Positions 5,883-13,863 are shown, counted from the stretch's first letter. The stretch: 14,859 bases of DNA from an uncultured Oscillibacter sp. (GCA_948902155.1 CAQVQZ010000031.1:1-14859); one strand, 5' to 3'. The notes: a model not told the origin generated them from the sequence alone. Program-made: numbers and translations.

Positions 5883-6638
5883 GTGAGGCTTTGGCGGAAA
5901 ATTGGGATGGGGGCGCTGGCGCTTTTGGGGCTGGGGCTCGTTGTGATTCCCAATGGGATGCGGTTTACCGGGTACTTCCTTTTGGGCGTGCTGGCGGTTT
6001 GGAATCTTGGACTGTTTATGCGCCGCTGGGGCGAAAAATCTCGGGCGGGGAAGATTTGCTGGCGCGTGTTTCTGGCGGGGTTGACCGTTGGAATCGTGTG
6101 TCTGGTGAGTATTGAGACCGTTGTGGTCTTTCGGGGGGAGGCGGACAACTCCGCCGTTCCGGTGGACGCGGTGATCGTGCTGGGGGCCGGGGTCAACGGC
6201 GAGACGCCTTCGGCGGCGCTGTGGTCCCGGATTCAGGCGGCGGCGCAGTACCTCCCAAAACACCCGGATGTGCCCGTGGTCCTCTCCGGAGGACAGGGGC
6301 CGGGGGAGGCGGTTTCCGAGGCGGAGGCCATGCGGCGGGCGCTGTGGACCAACAGCGAGGAGACGAACGCCCGGTATCTCCTGGAGGACCGCTCCACCAG
6401 CACGGCGGAGAACTTCCGGTTTTCCAAGGCGCTGCTGGAGGATTACGGACTGGATACGGAGACGGCGGTGATCGCCGTGGTGACGAATGATTTCCACTGC
6501 TTCCGGGCTCATATGATTGCCCAGAAGCAGGGGTTGAAGATCGTCGACATTCCGGCGGAGCTGCCTTGGTGGTGGCTTACGGCCAATTACTATTTGCGGG
6601 AAGCGTTTGCTGTGGTGAAGACGGCATTGCTGGACTGA
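5883..6638 (+). CDS. YdcF/SanA/ElyC-family (DUF218) membrane protein
   Basis: A 251-residue protein. Three hydrophobic segments (about 7-22, 29-46 and 59-82) anchor an extracytoplasmic DUF218 domain (about 93-240). Domain marks are DAVIVLGAGVNG (95-106), VVLSGGQGPGE (132-142), SEAEAM (145-150), STSTAENF (171-178) and VTNDFHCFRA (200-209). E. coli relatives SanA and ElyC affect envelope integrity and peptidoglycan or lipid-carrier steps; the enzymatic reaction is not settled. A link to cell-wall synthesis fits the upstream ddl and murF. The GTG start at 5883 uses AGGAG (5867-5871) at an 11-nt distance. A start at the ATG at residue 9 would lack a good ribosome binding site and shorten the first helix. 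Codon use in the first 80 codons is less GC-biased than in neighbours, as expected for membrane segments. Confidence 0.8.
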   Translation: MRLWRKIGMGALALLGLGLVVIPNGMRFTGYFLLGVLAVWNLGLFMRRWGEKSRAGKICWRVFLAGLTVGIVCLVSIETVVVFRGEADNSAVPVDAVIVLGAGVNGETPSAALWSRIQAAAQYLPKHPDVPVVLSGGQGPGEAVSEAEAMRRALWTNSEETNARYLLEDRSTSTAENFRFSKALLEDYGLDTETAVIAVVTNDFHCFRAHMIAQKQGLKIVDIPAELPWWWLTANYYLREAFAVVKTALLD

Positions 6639-6669
6639 GAACCCGTGCTGATATAAAGGAGATGACCAA

Positions 6670-7167
6670 GTGGCTTGGAACAACGTGCTGTGCGTCTACT
6701 ACTCCCGGACGGGGAACACCCGCCGGGCCATGGAGGAGATCGCGCAGGCCCTGGGGGCGGAACTGGCCGAGCTCCAGGACAATGTGGACCGCAGCGGCTG
6801 GGGCGGCTGGCTCCGCTGCGGGGTGGACGCCGTGCGGCGCACCCTGCCGCCGGTGCAGTGCTCCGCCAAGTTTCCCCTGACGGATTACCGGCTGGTGATC
6901 GTGGGGTCCCCGGTGTGGGCGGGGCGGTGCAGCTCCGTGGTCCGGAGCTTTTTGAAGCAGAACGGCAGGAGCCTCCGGAACGCCTCCTATGTCCTGACCA
7001 GGGGCTGTGAGGATAAGAACGAGGAGATTTTCGAGCAGATGGACCGCTACACCCCCTGCGGCCACCGGACCGCCGTCTCCCTCCGGAGCGGCTCCGTGGG
7101 CTACGCCTTCTGGCAGGAGGAATTTCTCCGCCAGACCCAGGAATTTTTGCAGAGCTCGGGCCGCTGA
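6670..7167 (+). CDS. Flavodoxin-fold protein
   Basis: A 165-residue cytoplasmic protein with a flavodoxin-like FMN site: VLCVYYSRTGNT (6-17) is the phosphate-binding loop after the first beta strand, and a later VIVGSPVWAGR segment (about 77-87) fits the second FMN loop after a beta strand. The family carries electrons or reduces quinones or other small molecules; the substrate here cannot be read from the sequence. A cysteine and tryptophan pair in the middle (GGWLRCG, about 45-51) is not a recognisable metal site. GTG at 6670 is chosen because AAAGGAG (6655-6661) lies 8 nt upstream; the ATG at 6662 is out of frame. It sits 31 bp after the YdcF-family gene and 39 bp before prfA, so it is probably cotranscribed with both. 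Confidence 0.78.
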   Translation: MAWNNVLCVYYSRTGNTRRAMEEIAQALGAELAELQDNVDRSGWGGWLRCGVDAVRRTLPPVQCSAKFPLTDYRLVIVGSPVWAGRCSSVVRSFLKQNGRSLRNASYVLTRGCEDKNEEIFEQMDRYTPCGHRTAVSLRSGSVGYAFWQEEFLRQTQEFLQSSGR

Positions 7168-7183
7168 CGGTTTTTTGCGGCCC
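7158..7183 (+). other. Intercistronic hairpin at the end of the flavodoxin-like gene
   Basis: GGGCCGC (7158-7164) and GCGGCCC (7177-7183) form a 7-bp stem whose loop holds the stop codon TGA and six T. The T-run is in the loop, so this is not a standard terminator. A shorter CCG-CTGA-CGG stem followed by the T-run could attenuate weakly. It lies 11 bp before the prfA ribosome binding site. Confidence 0.3.
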
Positions 7184-7206
7184 CAACGACGTCTAGGAGG
7201 CGTGCC

Positions 7207-8268
7207 ATGCTGGAAAGACTAAAAGAGCTGGCCCTCCGCCAGGAGGACCTGGAGGCCCAGCTGGCGGACCCCGCCGTGTACGGCGACAGCGCCCGGCTGA
7301 GAACCCTCCAGCGGGAGCTGAAGGAGCTTACCCCCACGGTGGACGCCTGGAAAGCCCTCCAGGCGGCGGAGCGCCGCCGGGCGGAGGCGGAGGCCCTTCT
7401 CCGGGACCCGGAGATGAAGGAGCTGGCCCAGGAGGAGCTGTCCGCCGCCCGGTCCGAGGCGGAGCGGCTGGAAGGGGAGCTGAAGCTCCTTCTCCTGCCC
7501 AGGGACCCCAACGACAGCCGGAACGTCATCCTGGAGCTCCGGGGCGGCGTGGGCGGCGAGGAGGGGGCGCTGTTCGCCCATTCGCTGCTGCGGATGTACG
7601 GCATGTACGCCCAGCGCCGGGGCTGGCGGATGGAGACCCTGAGCCTCAGCGAGACGGAGCTGGGGGGCGTGAAGGAGTGCAGCGTACTGGTGGAGGGCGA
7701 GGGGGCCTTCTCCCGGCTGAAATTCGAGAGCGGCGTTCACCGGGTCCAGCGGGTTCCGGAGACGGAGTCCGGGGGCCGCATCCACACCAGCGCCGCCACT
7801 GTGGCGGTGCTCCCCGAGGCGGAGGAGGTGGACGTGGACATCGACCCCAGGGACCTCCAGATCGACACCTACCGCTCCTCCGGCGCGGGGGGGCAGCACG
7901 TCAACAAGACGGAGTCCGCCATCCGCATCACCCACCTGCCCACGGGCCTGGTGGTGGAGTGCCAGGATGAGCGGAGCCAGTACAAGAACAAGGACAAGGC
8001 CATGAAGGTCCTCCGCTCCCGCCTCTACGAGCGGGAGCAGGCCAAGCGGGCCGAGGCGGAGGCCGCGGACCGCCGGAGCCAGGTGGGCAGCGGGGACCGC
8101 AGCGAGCGGGTCCGGACCTACAACTTCCCCCAGGGCCGGGTGACGGACCACCGCATCGGCCTGACGCTGTACAAGCTGGACGCCTTCCTGGACGGGGACC
8201 TGGACGAGGTCATCGACGCCCTGGTCACGGCGGACCAGGCGGAGAAGCTGAAAGGCGGCGGGGAATGA
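7207..8268 (+). CDS. prfA: Peptide chain release factor 1
   Basis: Release factor that reads UAA and UAG stop codons in the ribosomal A site and triggers peptide release. At 353 residues it has the normal RF1 layout: an N-terminal helical domain (1-95), the codon-recognition region with the PxT-type tripeptide Pro184-Glu185-Thr186 in [14 protein letters not shown] (182-195), which marks RF1 rather than the SPF of RF2, and the catalytic [15 protein letters not shown] (224-238) with Gly228-Gly229-Gln230 reaching the peptidyl-transferase centre. AGGAGG (7195-7200) lies 6 nt upstream of ATG. The methyltransferase PrmC, which modifies the GGQ glutamine and often follows prfA in Firmicutes, is not next to it here. 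A small membrane protein gene overlaps the stop by 4 nt, then comes the Sua5-CoaE gene. The Sua5 partner near prfA is also seen in Bacillus. Confidence 0.96.
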   Translation: MLERLKELALRQEDLEAQLADPAVYGDSARLRTLQRELKELTPTVDAWKALQAAERRRAEAEALLRDPEMKELAQEELSAARSEAERLEGELKLLLLPRDPNDSRNVILELRGGVGGEEGALFAHSLLRMYGMYAQRRGWRMETLSLSETELGGVKECSVLVEGEGAFSRLKFESGVHRVQRVPETESGGRIHTSAATVAVLPEAEEVDVDIDPRDLQIDTYRSSGAGGQHVNKTESAIRITHLPTGLVVECQDERSQYKNKDKAMKVLRSRLYEREQAKRAEAEAADRRSQVGSGDRSERVRTYNFPQGRVTDHRIGLTLYKLDAFLDGDLDEVIDALVTADQAEKLKGGGE

Positions 8269-8543
8269 GGCGGCTGCTGCGGATGCTCCTGGCGGGGTTT
8301 TCTTGGGGGCTGGCCGCCTGCCTGACCATCGTGGAGCTCCTGTTGGCCTGGGCCTGGCTGCGGGGGACCCTGTATGTGATGAAGTACGGCGCGGAGGAAA
8401 ACCCCTATGCCGCCGAGGACGCGGAGATCATGGGCACCTGCGCCCTGCTTCTTTTGCCGCTGGCTTTGGCGGCGCTGGCATGGGTGGTATACAGAGTGAT
8501 TTTGCGGCGTAAAAACCGGGCGGGAGCCCGAACGGAGAGATAG
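8265..8543 (+). CDS. Small two-helix membrane protein of unknown function
   Basis: A 92-residue protein that I do not recognise. It has a short basic N-terminus (MRRLLR), a first transmembrane helix (about 8-33), a polar loop with [15 protein letters not shown] (40-54), a second helix (about 56-79) and a basic tail ([12 protein letters not shown]). By the positive-inside rule both ends face the cytoplasm, with an acidic extracytoplasmic loop. Its ATG overlaps the prfA stop as ATGA, so translation is coupled to prfA, and the Sua5-CoaE gene starts 11 bp later. The tight packing and in-frame length support a real gene. No function is proposed. Confidence 0.65.
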   Translation: MRRLLRMLLAGFSWGLAACLTIVELLLAWAWLRGTLYVMKYGAEENPYAAEDAEIMGTCALLLLPLALAALAWVVYRVILRRKNRAGARTER

Positions 8544-8554
8544 AGGCGAACGAT

Positions 8555-10216
8555 ATGCAGACGATTTATTACGACTTGCGGGACACCAAGGGGCAGCAGA
8601 AGGAGATCGAGGACAAGATTTCCGCCGCCGCCAAGATACTCCGGGAGGGGGGCCTGGTGGGCATCCCCACGGAAACCGTGTATGGCCTGGGGGCCGACGC
8701 GTGCAACCCGGACTCCGTCCGGCGCATCTTCCAGGTGAAGGGCCGTCCCCAGGACAACCCCCTCATTCTCCATGTCACCGGGGCCCAGTGGCTCCCCCGG
8801 TACTGCGCGGACATTCCCCCCGTGGCCTACACCCTGGCCCGGAAATTCTGGCCCGGACCTCTGACCATGGTGCTGAAGCGCCAGCCCACCGTCCCCGACG
8901 TGACCACGGCGGGGCTGGACACCGTGGGTGTCCGCTGCCCCAACCACCCCGTTACCCTGGCCATTCTCCGGGAGGCGGGCATGGCCATCGCCGCCCCCAG
9001 CGCCAACGCCTCGGGCCGTCCCAGCTGCACCACCGCCCAGGACGTGCTGGAGGACGTGGGGGGCCGGGTGGACATGATCGTGGACGGCGGGCCCTGCACG
9101 GTGGGCGTGGAGTCCACGGTGCTGGACCTGACCTGCGAGCCCCCCCGGCTGCTCCGCCCCGGCGGACTGCCGGTGGAGGACATCGAGCGGCTCATCGGCC
9201 ACATCGACGTGGACCGGGCCGTCAATGCCTCCCTGAAAGAAGGGGAGCGCCCCGGCGCGCCGGGGATGAAGTACCGTCATTACGCCCCCAAGGCCCCGGT
9301 GACGGTCATCACCGGAGCGCCCATGAACTCCGCCCGTGAGATCGAGCGCCGGGCCGCGCCCGGCGCGGGGGTGATCTGCTTCGACGAGTTCGCCCACCTC
9401 TTCCCCCAGCAGCTGGTCCATCCTCTGGGGCCGTTCACAGACAAACAGGTCCAGGCCCAGCGGGTCTTCGAGGCCCTGCGGAGCTTCGACAGCACGGACG
9501 TGACGGAGATCTACGCCCAGTGCCCGGACAACCGGGGCCTTGGCCTGGCCATCGGCAACCGGCTGAAAAAGGCGGCGGGCTTCCGCATCATCAACGCGGA
9601 CAGCCAGCGCATCATCCTGGGCCTCACCGGGGGCACCGGCGCGGGAAAGACCAGCGCCCTGAACGCCCTGCGGGACCTGGGGGGCCAGGTCATCGACTGC
9701 GACCAGGTGTACAACGAGATTCTGGAGGGCAGCGAGGATTTCAAGAACGCCATCAACGTGAAATTCCCCGGCGTGTTCACCCAGGACGGCCATCTGAACC
9801 GGAAGAAGCTGGGCCAGGAGGTCTTCGCCAAGCGGGAGCGGCTGGACCAGCTGAACGCCATCGTTTTCCACTTCCTGGTGCCGGAGCTGGAGCGCCGGGT
9901 GGAGGCCGCCGACGGCCTGTACGCCGTGGACGCCATCAACCTCTTCGAGAGCGGCCTGGACCGCCTGTGCGACCGGACCGTGGCCGTCACGGCCCCCACG
10001 GAGCTGCGGGTGAAGCGGGTCATGGCCCGGGACGGCATCTCGGAGCAGTACGCCCGCCTGCGCATCAACGCCCAGAAGCAGGACGAGTATTACCGGGGCA
10101 AGTGCGACTGCGAGCTGAACAACGCCAGCGATTCCCCGGAGGAGTTCCGAAAGGACGCCATTCTCTTCTTCGAGCGGTTGATCGAGTCCATCCAGGAGGA
10201 GAAGCGGCGGAGCTGA
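8555..10216 (+). CDS. Bifunctional threonylcarbamoyl-AMP synthase (Sua5) and dephospho-CoA kinase-like protein
   Basis: A single 553-residue reading frame with two enzymes. The YrdC domain (about 18-205) shows GIPTETVYGLGADA (36-49), KGRPQDNPLILH (62-73), APSANASG (147-154) and GVESTVLD (184-191). It makes threonylcarbamoyl-AMP from Thr, bicarbonate and ATP for the t6A37 modification of ANN-decoding tRNAs. A linker with PGAPGMKYRHYAP (233-245) and a Sua5 domain (about 248-345) complete the long Sua5 type. From about 352 a CoaE-like P-loop kinase begins: ILGLTGGTGAGKTSA (354-368), DCDQVYNEIL (381-390) and RLRINAQ (501-507). CoaE phosphorylates dephospho-CoA to coenzyme A. The CoaE half is divergent: INLFE (461-465) stands where PLLFE is usual, and the C-terminal DYVIDN-like motif reads DCELNN. 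No internal start or frameshift is evident, so the fusion looks genuine. The ribosome binding site AGAGG (8542-8546) lies 8 nt before ATG. Confidence 0.87.
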   Translation: MQTIYYDLRDTKGQQKEIEDKISAAAKILREGGLVGIPTETVYGLGADACNPDSVRRIFQVKGRPQDNPLILHVTGAQWLPRYCADIPPVAYTLARKFWPGPLTMVLKRQPTVPDVTTAGLDTVGVRCPNHPVTLAILREAGMAIAAPSANASGRPSCTTAQDVLEDVGGRVDMIVDGGPCTVGVESTVLDLTCEPPRLLRPGGLPVEDIERLIGHIDVDRAVNASLKEGERPGAPGMKYRHYAPKAPVTVITGAPMNSAREIERRAAPGAGVICFDEFAHLFPQQLVHPLGPFTDKQVQAQRVFEALRSFDSTDVTEIYAQCPDNRGLGLAIGNRLKKAAGFRIINADSQRIILGLTGGTGAGKTSALNALRDLGGQVIDCDQVYNEILEGSEDFKNAINVKFPGVFTQDGHLNRKKLGQEVFAKRERLDQLNAIVFHFLVPELERRVEAADGLYAVDAINLFESGLDRLCDRTVAVTAPTELRVKRVMARDGISEQYARLRINAQKQDEYYRGKCDCELNNASDSPEEFRKDAILFFERLIESIQEEKRRS

Positions 10217-10244
10217 ACATTGAACAATGAAGGAGGCATTTCCC

Positions 10245-11651
10245 ATGGAAAAGTCCGAGTTTAAGGAGCTGAAAGAACAGCTCCTGTCCACCAAGAAAAA
10301 CGGGTACGACCTGCTCACCGACGCCGGCCGGGCGGAGATGGAGGCGTACTGCACCGGGTATAAGACCTTCCTGGACGCGAGCAAGACCGAGCGGCTCTGC
10401 GCCGCCGAGTCCATCCGCCTGGCGGAGGCCCAGGGCTACCGGCCCTTTACCCCCGGCATGGCGGTGAACCCCGGCGATAAATTCTATGTCTGCAACCGGG
10501 GCAAGGCGGTGATGCTGGCCCGCATCGGCCAAAAGCCCCTGTCCGAGGGCATCCAGCTGGCGGCGGCTCACATCGACTCCCCCCGGCTGGACCTGAAGCC
10601 CAACCCCCTCTATGAGGACAGCGAGCTGGCGTATTTCAAAACCCACTATTACGGCGGCATCCGCAAGTACCAGTGGGTGACCATCCCCCTGGCCCTTCAC
10701 GGCGTGGTCATCCGTAAGGATGGAACCAAAGCGGCCGTCCGCATCGGCGAGGAGGAGGGGGAGCCCCGTCTGGTCATCACGGACCTGCTGCCCCACCTGG
10801 GAGCGGCGCAGAACAAAAAGCCCCTGGCGGAAGCGGTTCCCGGCGAGACGCTGAACCTTCTGCTGGGCAGCCGCCCCATCGGCGGGGAGGAGGAGTCCGG
10901 CCGGGTGAAGCTGGCGGTGATGCAGCTTTTGCACGAGAAATACGGGATTGTGGAGGACGATCTCGCCTCTGCGGAGCTGGAGGCCGTCCCGGCGGTGAAG
11001 GCCTGCGACGTCGGCCTGGACCGCTCCCTCATCGGGGCTTACGGGCATGACGACCGGGTCTGCGCCTACGCCGCCCTCAAGGCCCTGCTGGACCTGGAGG
11101 AGACTCCGGCGAGAACCGCCGTGTGCATTCTGGCGGACAAGGAGGAGATCGGCTCCGACGGCGTGACGGGCATGCAGTCCGCCGCCTTTGATACGTTCAT
11201 CGAGGACCTGTGCGCCGCCCAGGGGGTGACGCTGCGGAGCTGCTTCGCCAAGTCCTTCTGCCTCAGCGCCGACGTGACGGCGGCTTACGACCCCAACTTC
11301 CCCGACGTGTTCGAGAAGCGGAACGAGTCCCAGATCAACTACGGCGTGGGCCTGTGCAAGTACACCGGGGCCCGGGGCAAGTCCGGGGCCTCCGACGCGG
11401 ACGCGGAGACGGTGGCCTATGTCCGGCGGCTCTTCGACGAGGCGGGGGTGATCTGGCAGATTTCCGAGCTGGGCAAGGTGGACGCCGGCGGCGGCGGCAC
11501 GGTGGCCATGTATATGGCCAACCGGAACATCAACACCCTGGACGCAGGCGTGCCGGTGCTGAGCATGCACGCCCCCTTCGAAACGGTGTCCAAGCTGGAC
11601 TGCTATGAGACCTACAAGGGCATGAAGGCGGTCTTCCAGGCGAAGGCATAA
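10245..11651 (+). CDS. M18-family zinc aminopeptidase
   Basis: Cytoplasmic dinuclear-zinc aminopeptidase of 468 residues that removes N-terminal (in this family often acidic) residues from peptides. Candidate metal and catalytic residues match the M18 pattern: AAHIDSPRLDLKP (107-119, His109), GHDDR (267-271, Asp269), ADKEEIGSDG (297-306, Glu300/301), SADV (341-344, Asp343) and SMHAPFE (440-446, His442). The segment KYTGARGKSGASDA (372-385) is also typical. The upstream ATG at 10227 is rejected because AAGGAGG (10230-10236) lies 8 nt before the ATG at 10245 and overlaps the earlier codons. The gene follows the Sua5-CoaE gene after 28 bp and is the last gene before a strong terminator. It is probably a housekeeping peptidase for amino acid recycling. 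The natural substrate cannot be read from the sequence. Confidence 0.92.
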   Translation: MEKSEFKELKEQLLSTKKNGYDLLTDAGRAEMEAYCTGYKTFLDASKTERLCAAESIRLAEAQGYRPFTPGMAVNPGDKFYVCNRGKAVMLARIGQKPLSEGIQLAAAHIDSPRLDLKPNPLYEDSELAYFKTHYYGGIRKYQWVTIPLALHGVVIRKDGTKAAVRIGEEEGEPRLVITDLLPHLGAAQNKKPLAEAVPGETLNLLLGSRPIGGEEESGRVKLAVMQLLHEKYGIVEDDLASAELEAVPAVKACDVGLDRSLIGAYGHDDRVCAYAALKALLDLEETPARTAVCILADKEEIGSDGVTGMQSAAFDTFIEDLCAAQGVTLRSCFAKSFCLSADVTAAYDPNFPDVFEKRNESQINYGVGLCKYTGARGKSGASDADAETVAYVRRLFDEAGVIWQISELGKVDAGGGGTVAMYMANRNINTLDAGVPVLSMHAPFETVSKLDCYETYKGMKAVFQAKA

Positions 11652-11657
11652 TATAAG

Positions 11658-11692
11658 CGCCCGTCCGCCGAAAACGGCGGGCGGGCGTTTTT
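11658..11692 (+). terminator. Strong intrinsic terminator after the aminopeptidase gene
   Basis: CGCCCGTCCGCCG (11658-11670), loop AAAA, CGGCGGGCGGGCG (11675-11687), then TTTTT (11688-11692). This 13-bp stem has one G-U pair and a T-tract, 7 nt after the stop codon. It is the first clear plus-strand terminator downstream of ddl and probably ends the long run. Confidence 0.9.
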
Positions 11693-11700
11693 GAAAGGTC

Positions 11701-11735
11701 CTTCCCGGAGCGGTTCACGAAGAGATGAACGGAAG
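11701..11735. other. Small two-part hairpin between convergent genes
   Basis: CTTCC (11701-11705) pairs with GGAAG (11731-11735), and GTTCA (11713-11717) with TGAAC (11726-11730). A further small stem, CGGGG-AAATA-CCCCG, follows near 11742-11756. No gene is visible in 11652-11863 apart from these structures and the terminators. Confidence 0.2.
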
Positions 11736-11781
11736 TCCAGGCGGGGAAATACCCCGATCGGAGACATTCCTATAGAAGCAG

Positions 11782-11815
11782 AATGCAGGGGCGGTTATTT
11801 AACCGCCCCTGCATT
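11782..11815. repeat. Perfect 16-bp palindrome, probable bidirectional terminator or dispersed repeat
   Basis: AATGCAGGGGCGGTTA (11782-11797), a TT centre, then TAACCGCCCCTGCATT (11800-11815) form a perfect inverted repeat. It lies between the convergent aminopeptidase and RNase J genes, 49 bp past the RNase J stop. A T-rich stretch (TTTGCATTT) follows on the plus strand and a weaker one on the minus strand. 'GCAGGGGCGG' palindromes of this kind resemble dispersed extragenic repeats I recall from related Clostridia, which needs a genome search to confirm. Confidence 0.6.
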
Positions 11816-11863
11816 TGCATTTCGAACGATGGAAGACCTCTCTTTAAGCGGCTTTCCCCTGGC

Positions 11864-13522
11864 TCACAGCCTGGTCACAACGGGGATGACCATGGGGCTG
11901 CGCTTCGTCGTCTTGAACAGGTAGCTGCTCACCGCCGACTTCACCACGCCGCGGAGCTCGCCGTCGTCCCGCCCGCGCTTGCGGGTGACGGAATCCGCCG
12001 CGTCCATGGCGATGTTCTGGAGCTCCTTCATCAGGTCCCCGGACTCCTTCACGTAGATGAAGCCCCGGGTCACGATCTCCGGAGGGCTCAGCAGTCCGCC
12101 GTCGTGGCTGGAGATGGGCATGACCACCACCACCATGCCGTCCTCGGCCAGGCGCTTGCGATCCCGCATGACTACGGCTCCCACGTCGCCCACGCCGGAA
12201 CCGTCCACGTAGACCTCCCCGGCGGGGACCGCGCCGCCGATTTTCAGCGTCTTGGCCGTCAGCTCGATGACGCTTCCGTTTTCCGCGATGGCGATGTGGT
12301 TCCGGTCCAGGCCCATCTGCTGGGCTACCTGGCTGTGAATTTGCAGCATCCGCTGTTCGCCGTGGAGGGGGATGAAGAACCGGGGCCGGGTCAGGGCATG
12401 GACGATTTTCAGCTCCTCCTGGCAGGCATGGCCGGAGACGTGGAGCATGTCGGCCTTGTCATAGACCACGTGGACGCCCTTGCGGAACAGCTCGTTGATG
12501 ACCCGGCTCACCGTCACCTCGTTGCCGGGGATGGCGGAGGCGGAGATGATCACCTTGTCCCCGGGGCCCACCTCCACCTGCTTGTGGGTGGAGAAGGCCA
12601 TGCGGTACAGGGCGCTCATTTCCTCGCCCTGGGAGCCGGTGGTGACGATGACCTGCTTGTTTTTCGGCAGGCTCTTGATCTTGTTGATGTCCACCAGGGT
12701 GTTCTTGGGCACCTTCATATAGCCCAGCTCCGTGGACACCCGCATGATGTTCTCCATGGACCGGCCGGTGACGGCCACCTTCCGCCCGTGGGCGGCGGCG
12801 GCGTCCAGCACCTGCTGGATGCGGTGGACGTTGGAGGCGAAGGTGGTGACGATGATCCGCTCCTCGCAGCCCTGGAACTGGCGCATGAAGGTCTGGCCCA
12901 CGGCCCGCTCGCTGAGGGTGTAGCCGGGGCGCTCCACGTTGGTGGAGTCGGCGCACAGGGCCAGGACGCCCTCCTTGCCCAGCTCGCCCAGGCGGGCCAG
13001 GTCGATGACCTCCCCGTCGATGGGGGTGGAGTCGATCTTGAAGTCGCCGGTGTGGACCACGGTGCCCATGTGGGTGTGGATGGCGAAGGCCACGGAGTCG
13101 GCGATGGAGTGGTTCACGTGGATGAATTCCACGGTGAACTTCCCCGCCCGGACGGCCTTGCCCGGCTCCACGGTGATGAGCTTGGTGGACTTCACCAGGC
13201 CGTGCTCCTCCAGCTTCAGCTGGATGAGGCCGGCGGTGAAGCGGGTGCAGTAGATGGGCAGGTTCACCTGCTTGAGGACGTAGGGGATGGCCCCCACGTG
13301 GTCCTCGTGGCCGTGGGTGATGAAGAGGCCCCGGATGCGGGCGCGGTTCTTGATGAGGTAGGTCACGTCGGGGATGATGCAGTCGATGCCGTACATGTCG
13401 TCCCCGGGGAAGGCCATGCCGCAGTCCACGACGATGATCTCCCCGCCGTACTCGTAGGCGGTCATGTTCTTGCCGATCTCATTGAGACCGCCCAGAGGGA
13501 TGATTTTCAGTTTTTCTGCCAT
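11864..13522 (-). CDS. rnj: Ribonuclease J
   Basis: Metallo-beta-lactamase/beta-CASP ribonuclease of 552 residues with 5'-3' exonuclease and endonuclease activity, central to mRNA turnover and rRNA maturation in Firmicutes. Visible marks are PLGGLNEIGKNM (9-20), the zinc motif THGHEDHVGAIPY (69-81), HVNHSIADS (135-143), HTGDFKID (157-164), the beta-CASP region with TTGSQGEEMSALYRM (294-308), HVSGHA (361-366) and IPLHGEQRM (384-392). A C-terminal domain follows to the end. The N-terminal basic extension seen in some Actinobacteria is absent. The ATG at 13522 follows AAAGGAG (13542-13536 on the minus strand) at 13 nt, a longer spacer than usual, but no other good start exists. It is transcribed alone, toward the aminopeptidase gene, probably from a promoter near 13835-13863 with a leader of about 300 nt. 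J1 and J2 types cannot be told apart here. Confidence 0.94.
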   Translation of the reverse strand: MAEKLKIIPLGGLNEIGKNMTAYEYGGEIIVVDCGMAFPGDDMYGIDCIIPDVTYLIKNRARIRGLFITHGHEDHVGAIPYVLKQVNLPIYCTRFTAGLIQLKLEEHGLVKSTKLITVEPGKAVRAGKFTVEFIHVNHSIADSVAFAIHTHMGTVVHTGDFKIDSTPIDGEVIDLARLGELGKEGVLALCADSTNVERPGYTLSERAVGQTFMRQFQGCEERIIVTTFASNVHRIQQVLDAAAAHGRKVAVTGRSMENIMRVSTELGYMKVPKNTLVDINKIKSLPKNKQVIVTTGSQGEEMSALYRMAFSTHKQVEVGPGDKVIISASAIPGNEVTVSRVINELFRKGVHVVYDKADMLHVSGHACQEELKIVHALTRPRFFIPLHGEQRMLQIHSQVAQQMGLDRNHIAIAENGSVIELTAKTLKIGGAVPAGEVYVDGSGVGDVGAVVMRDRKRLAEDGMVVVVMPISSHDGGLLSPPEIVTRGFIYVKESGDLMKELQNIAMDAADSVTRKRGRDDGELRGVVKSAVSSYLFKTTKRSPMVIPVVTRL

Positions 13523-13834
13523 AGATCGAATGAAACTCCTTTAAACTCAAAAAGATGTAGCGCGGCGGTTTCACCGGATAAAAGGGCATAAGAAAGAAGA
13601 GGCGCCCGCTGTCCGCCCGGCCCCGTTACGCCGGCGGAGGTTTGGTGACGTCCTGTCGTATCCAGATATGAAAGGCCGCTCAGGGACTGGAAAAACAGGC
13701 CCTGGTATGAAATTTATTTGACCGGAGGGGAAGCGCGTCCCGCGCCGGAAAAATACAAAGATCAAACGCCTGGAAGCCCTCCAGGCCGTCCCGCGGCGCT
13801 GTGAAAAAACGCGCCGGCAGGGTCAACTCGGTAT

Positions 13835-13863
13835 AGTATAGCACAGGAATTTCGTTTTGTATA
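13835..13863 (-). promoter_or_regulatory. Candidate promoter for rnj
   Basis: On the minus strand, TATACA (13858-13863) and TATACT (13835-13840) are 17 bp apart, and TG precedes the -10 as in an extended -10. The -10 matches the consensus at five of six positions and the -35 at four. It lies in the AT-rich part of the spacer. Transcription would begin near 13828 and give a leader of about 305 nt. Confidence 0.5.

Noticed and set aside
8405..10414. 669-codon minus-strand frame opposite the Sua5-CoaE gene
   Set aside because: Same shadow effect; it crosses the ends of three plus-strand genes and has no recognisable motif.
11783..13591. 602-codon plus-strand frame opposite RNase J
   Set aside because: His/Asp/Val/Gly-rich translation with no domain; RNase J on the minus strand has complete catalytic motifs.
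13571..13765. Possible 64-codon leader peptide in the RNase J leader
   Set aside because: TTG start, distant RBS buried in a hairpin, and Arg/Pro-rich composition typical of non-coding GC-rich DNA.
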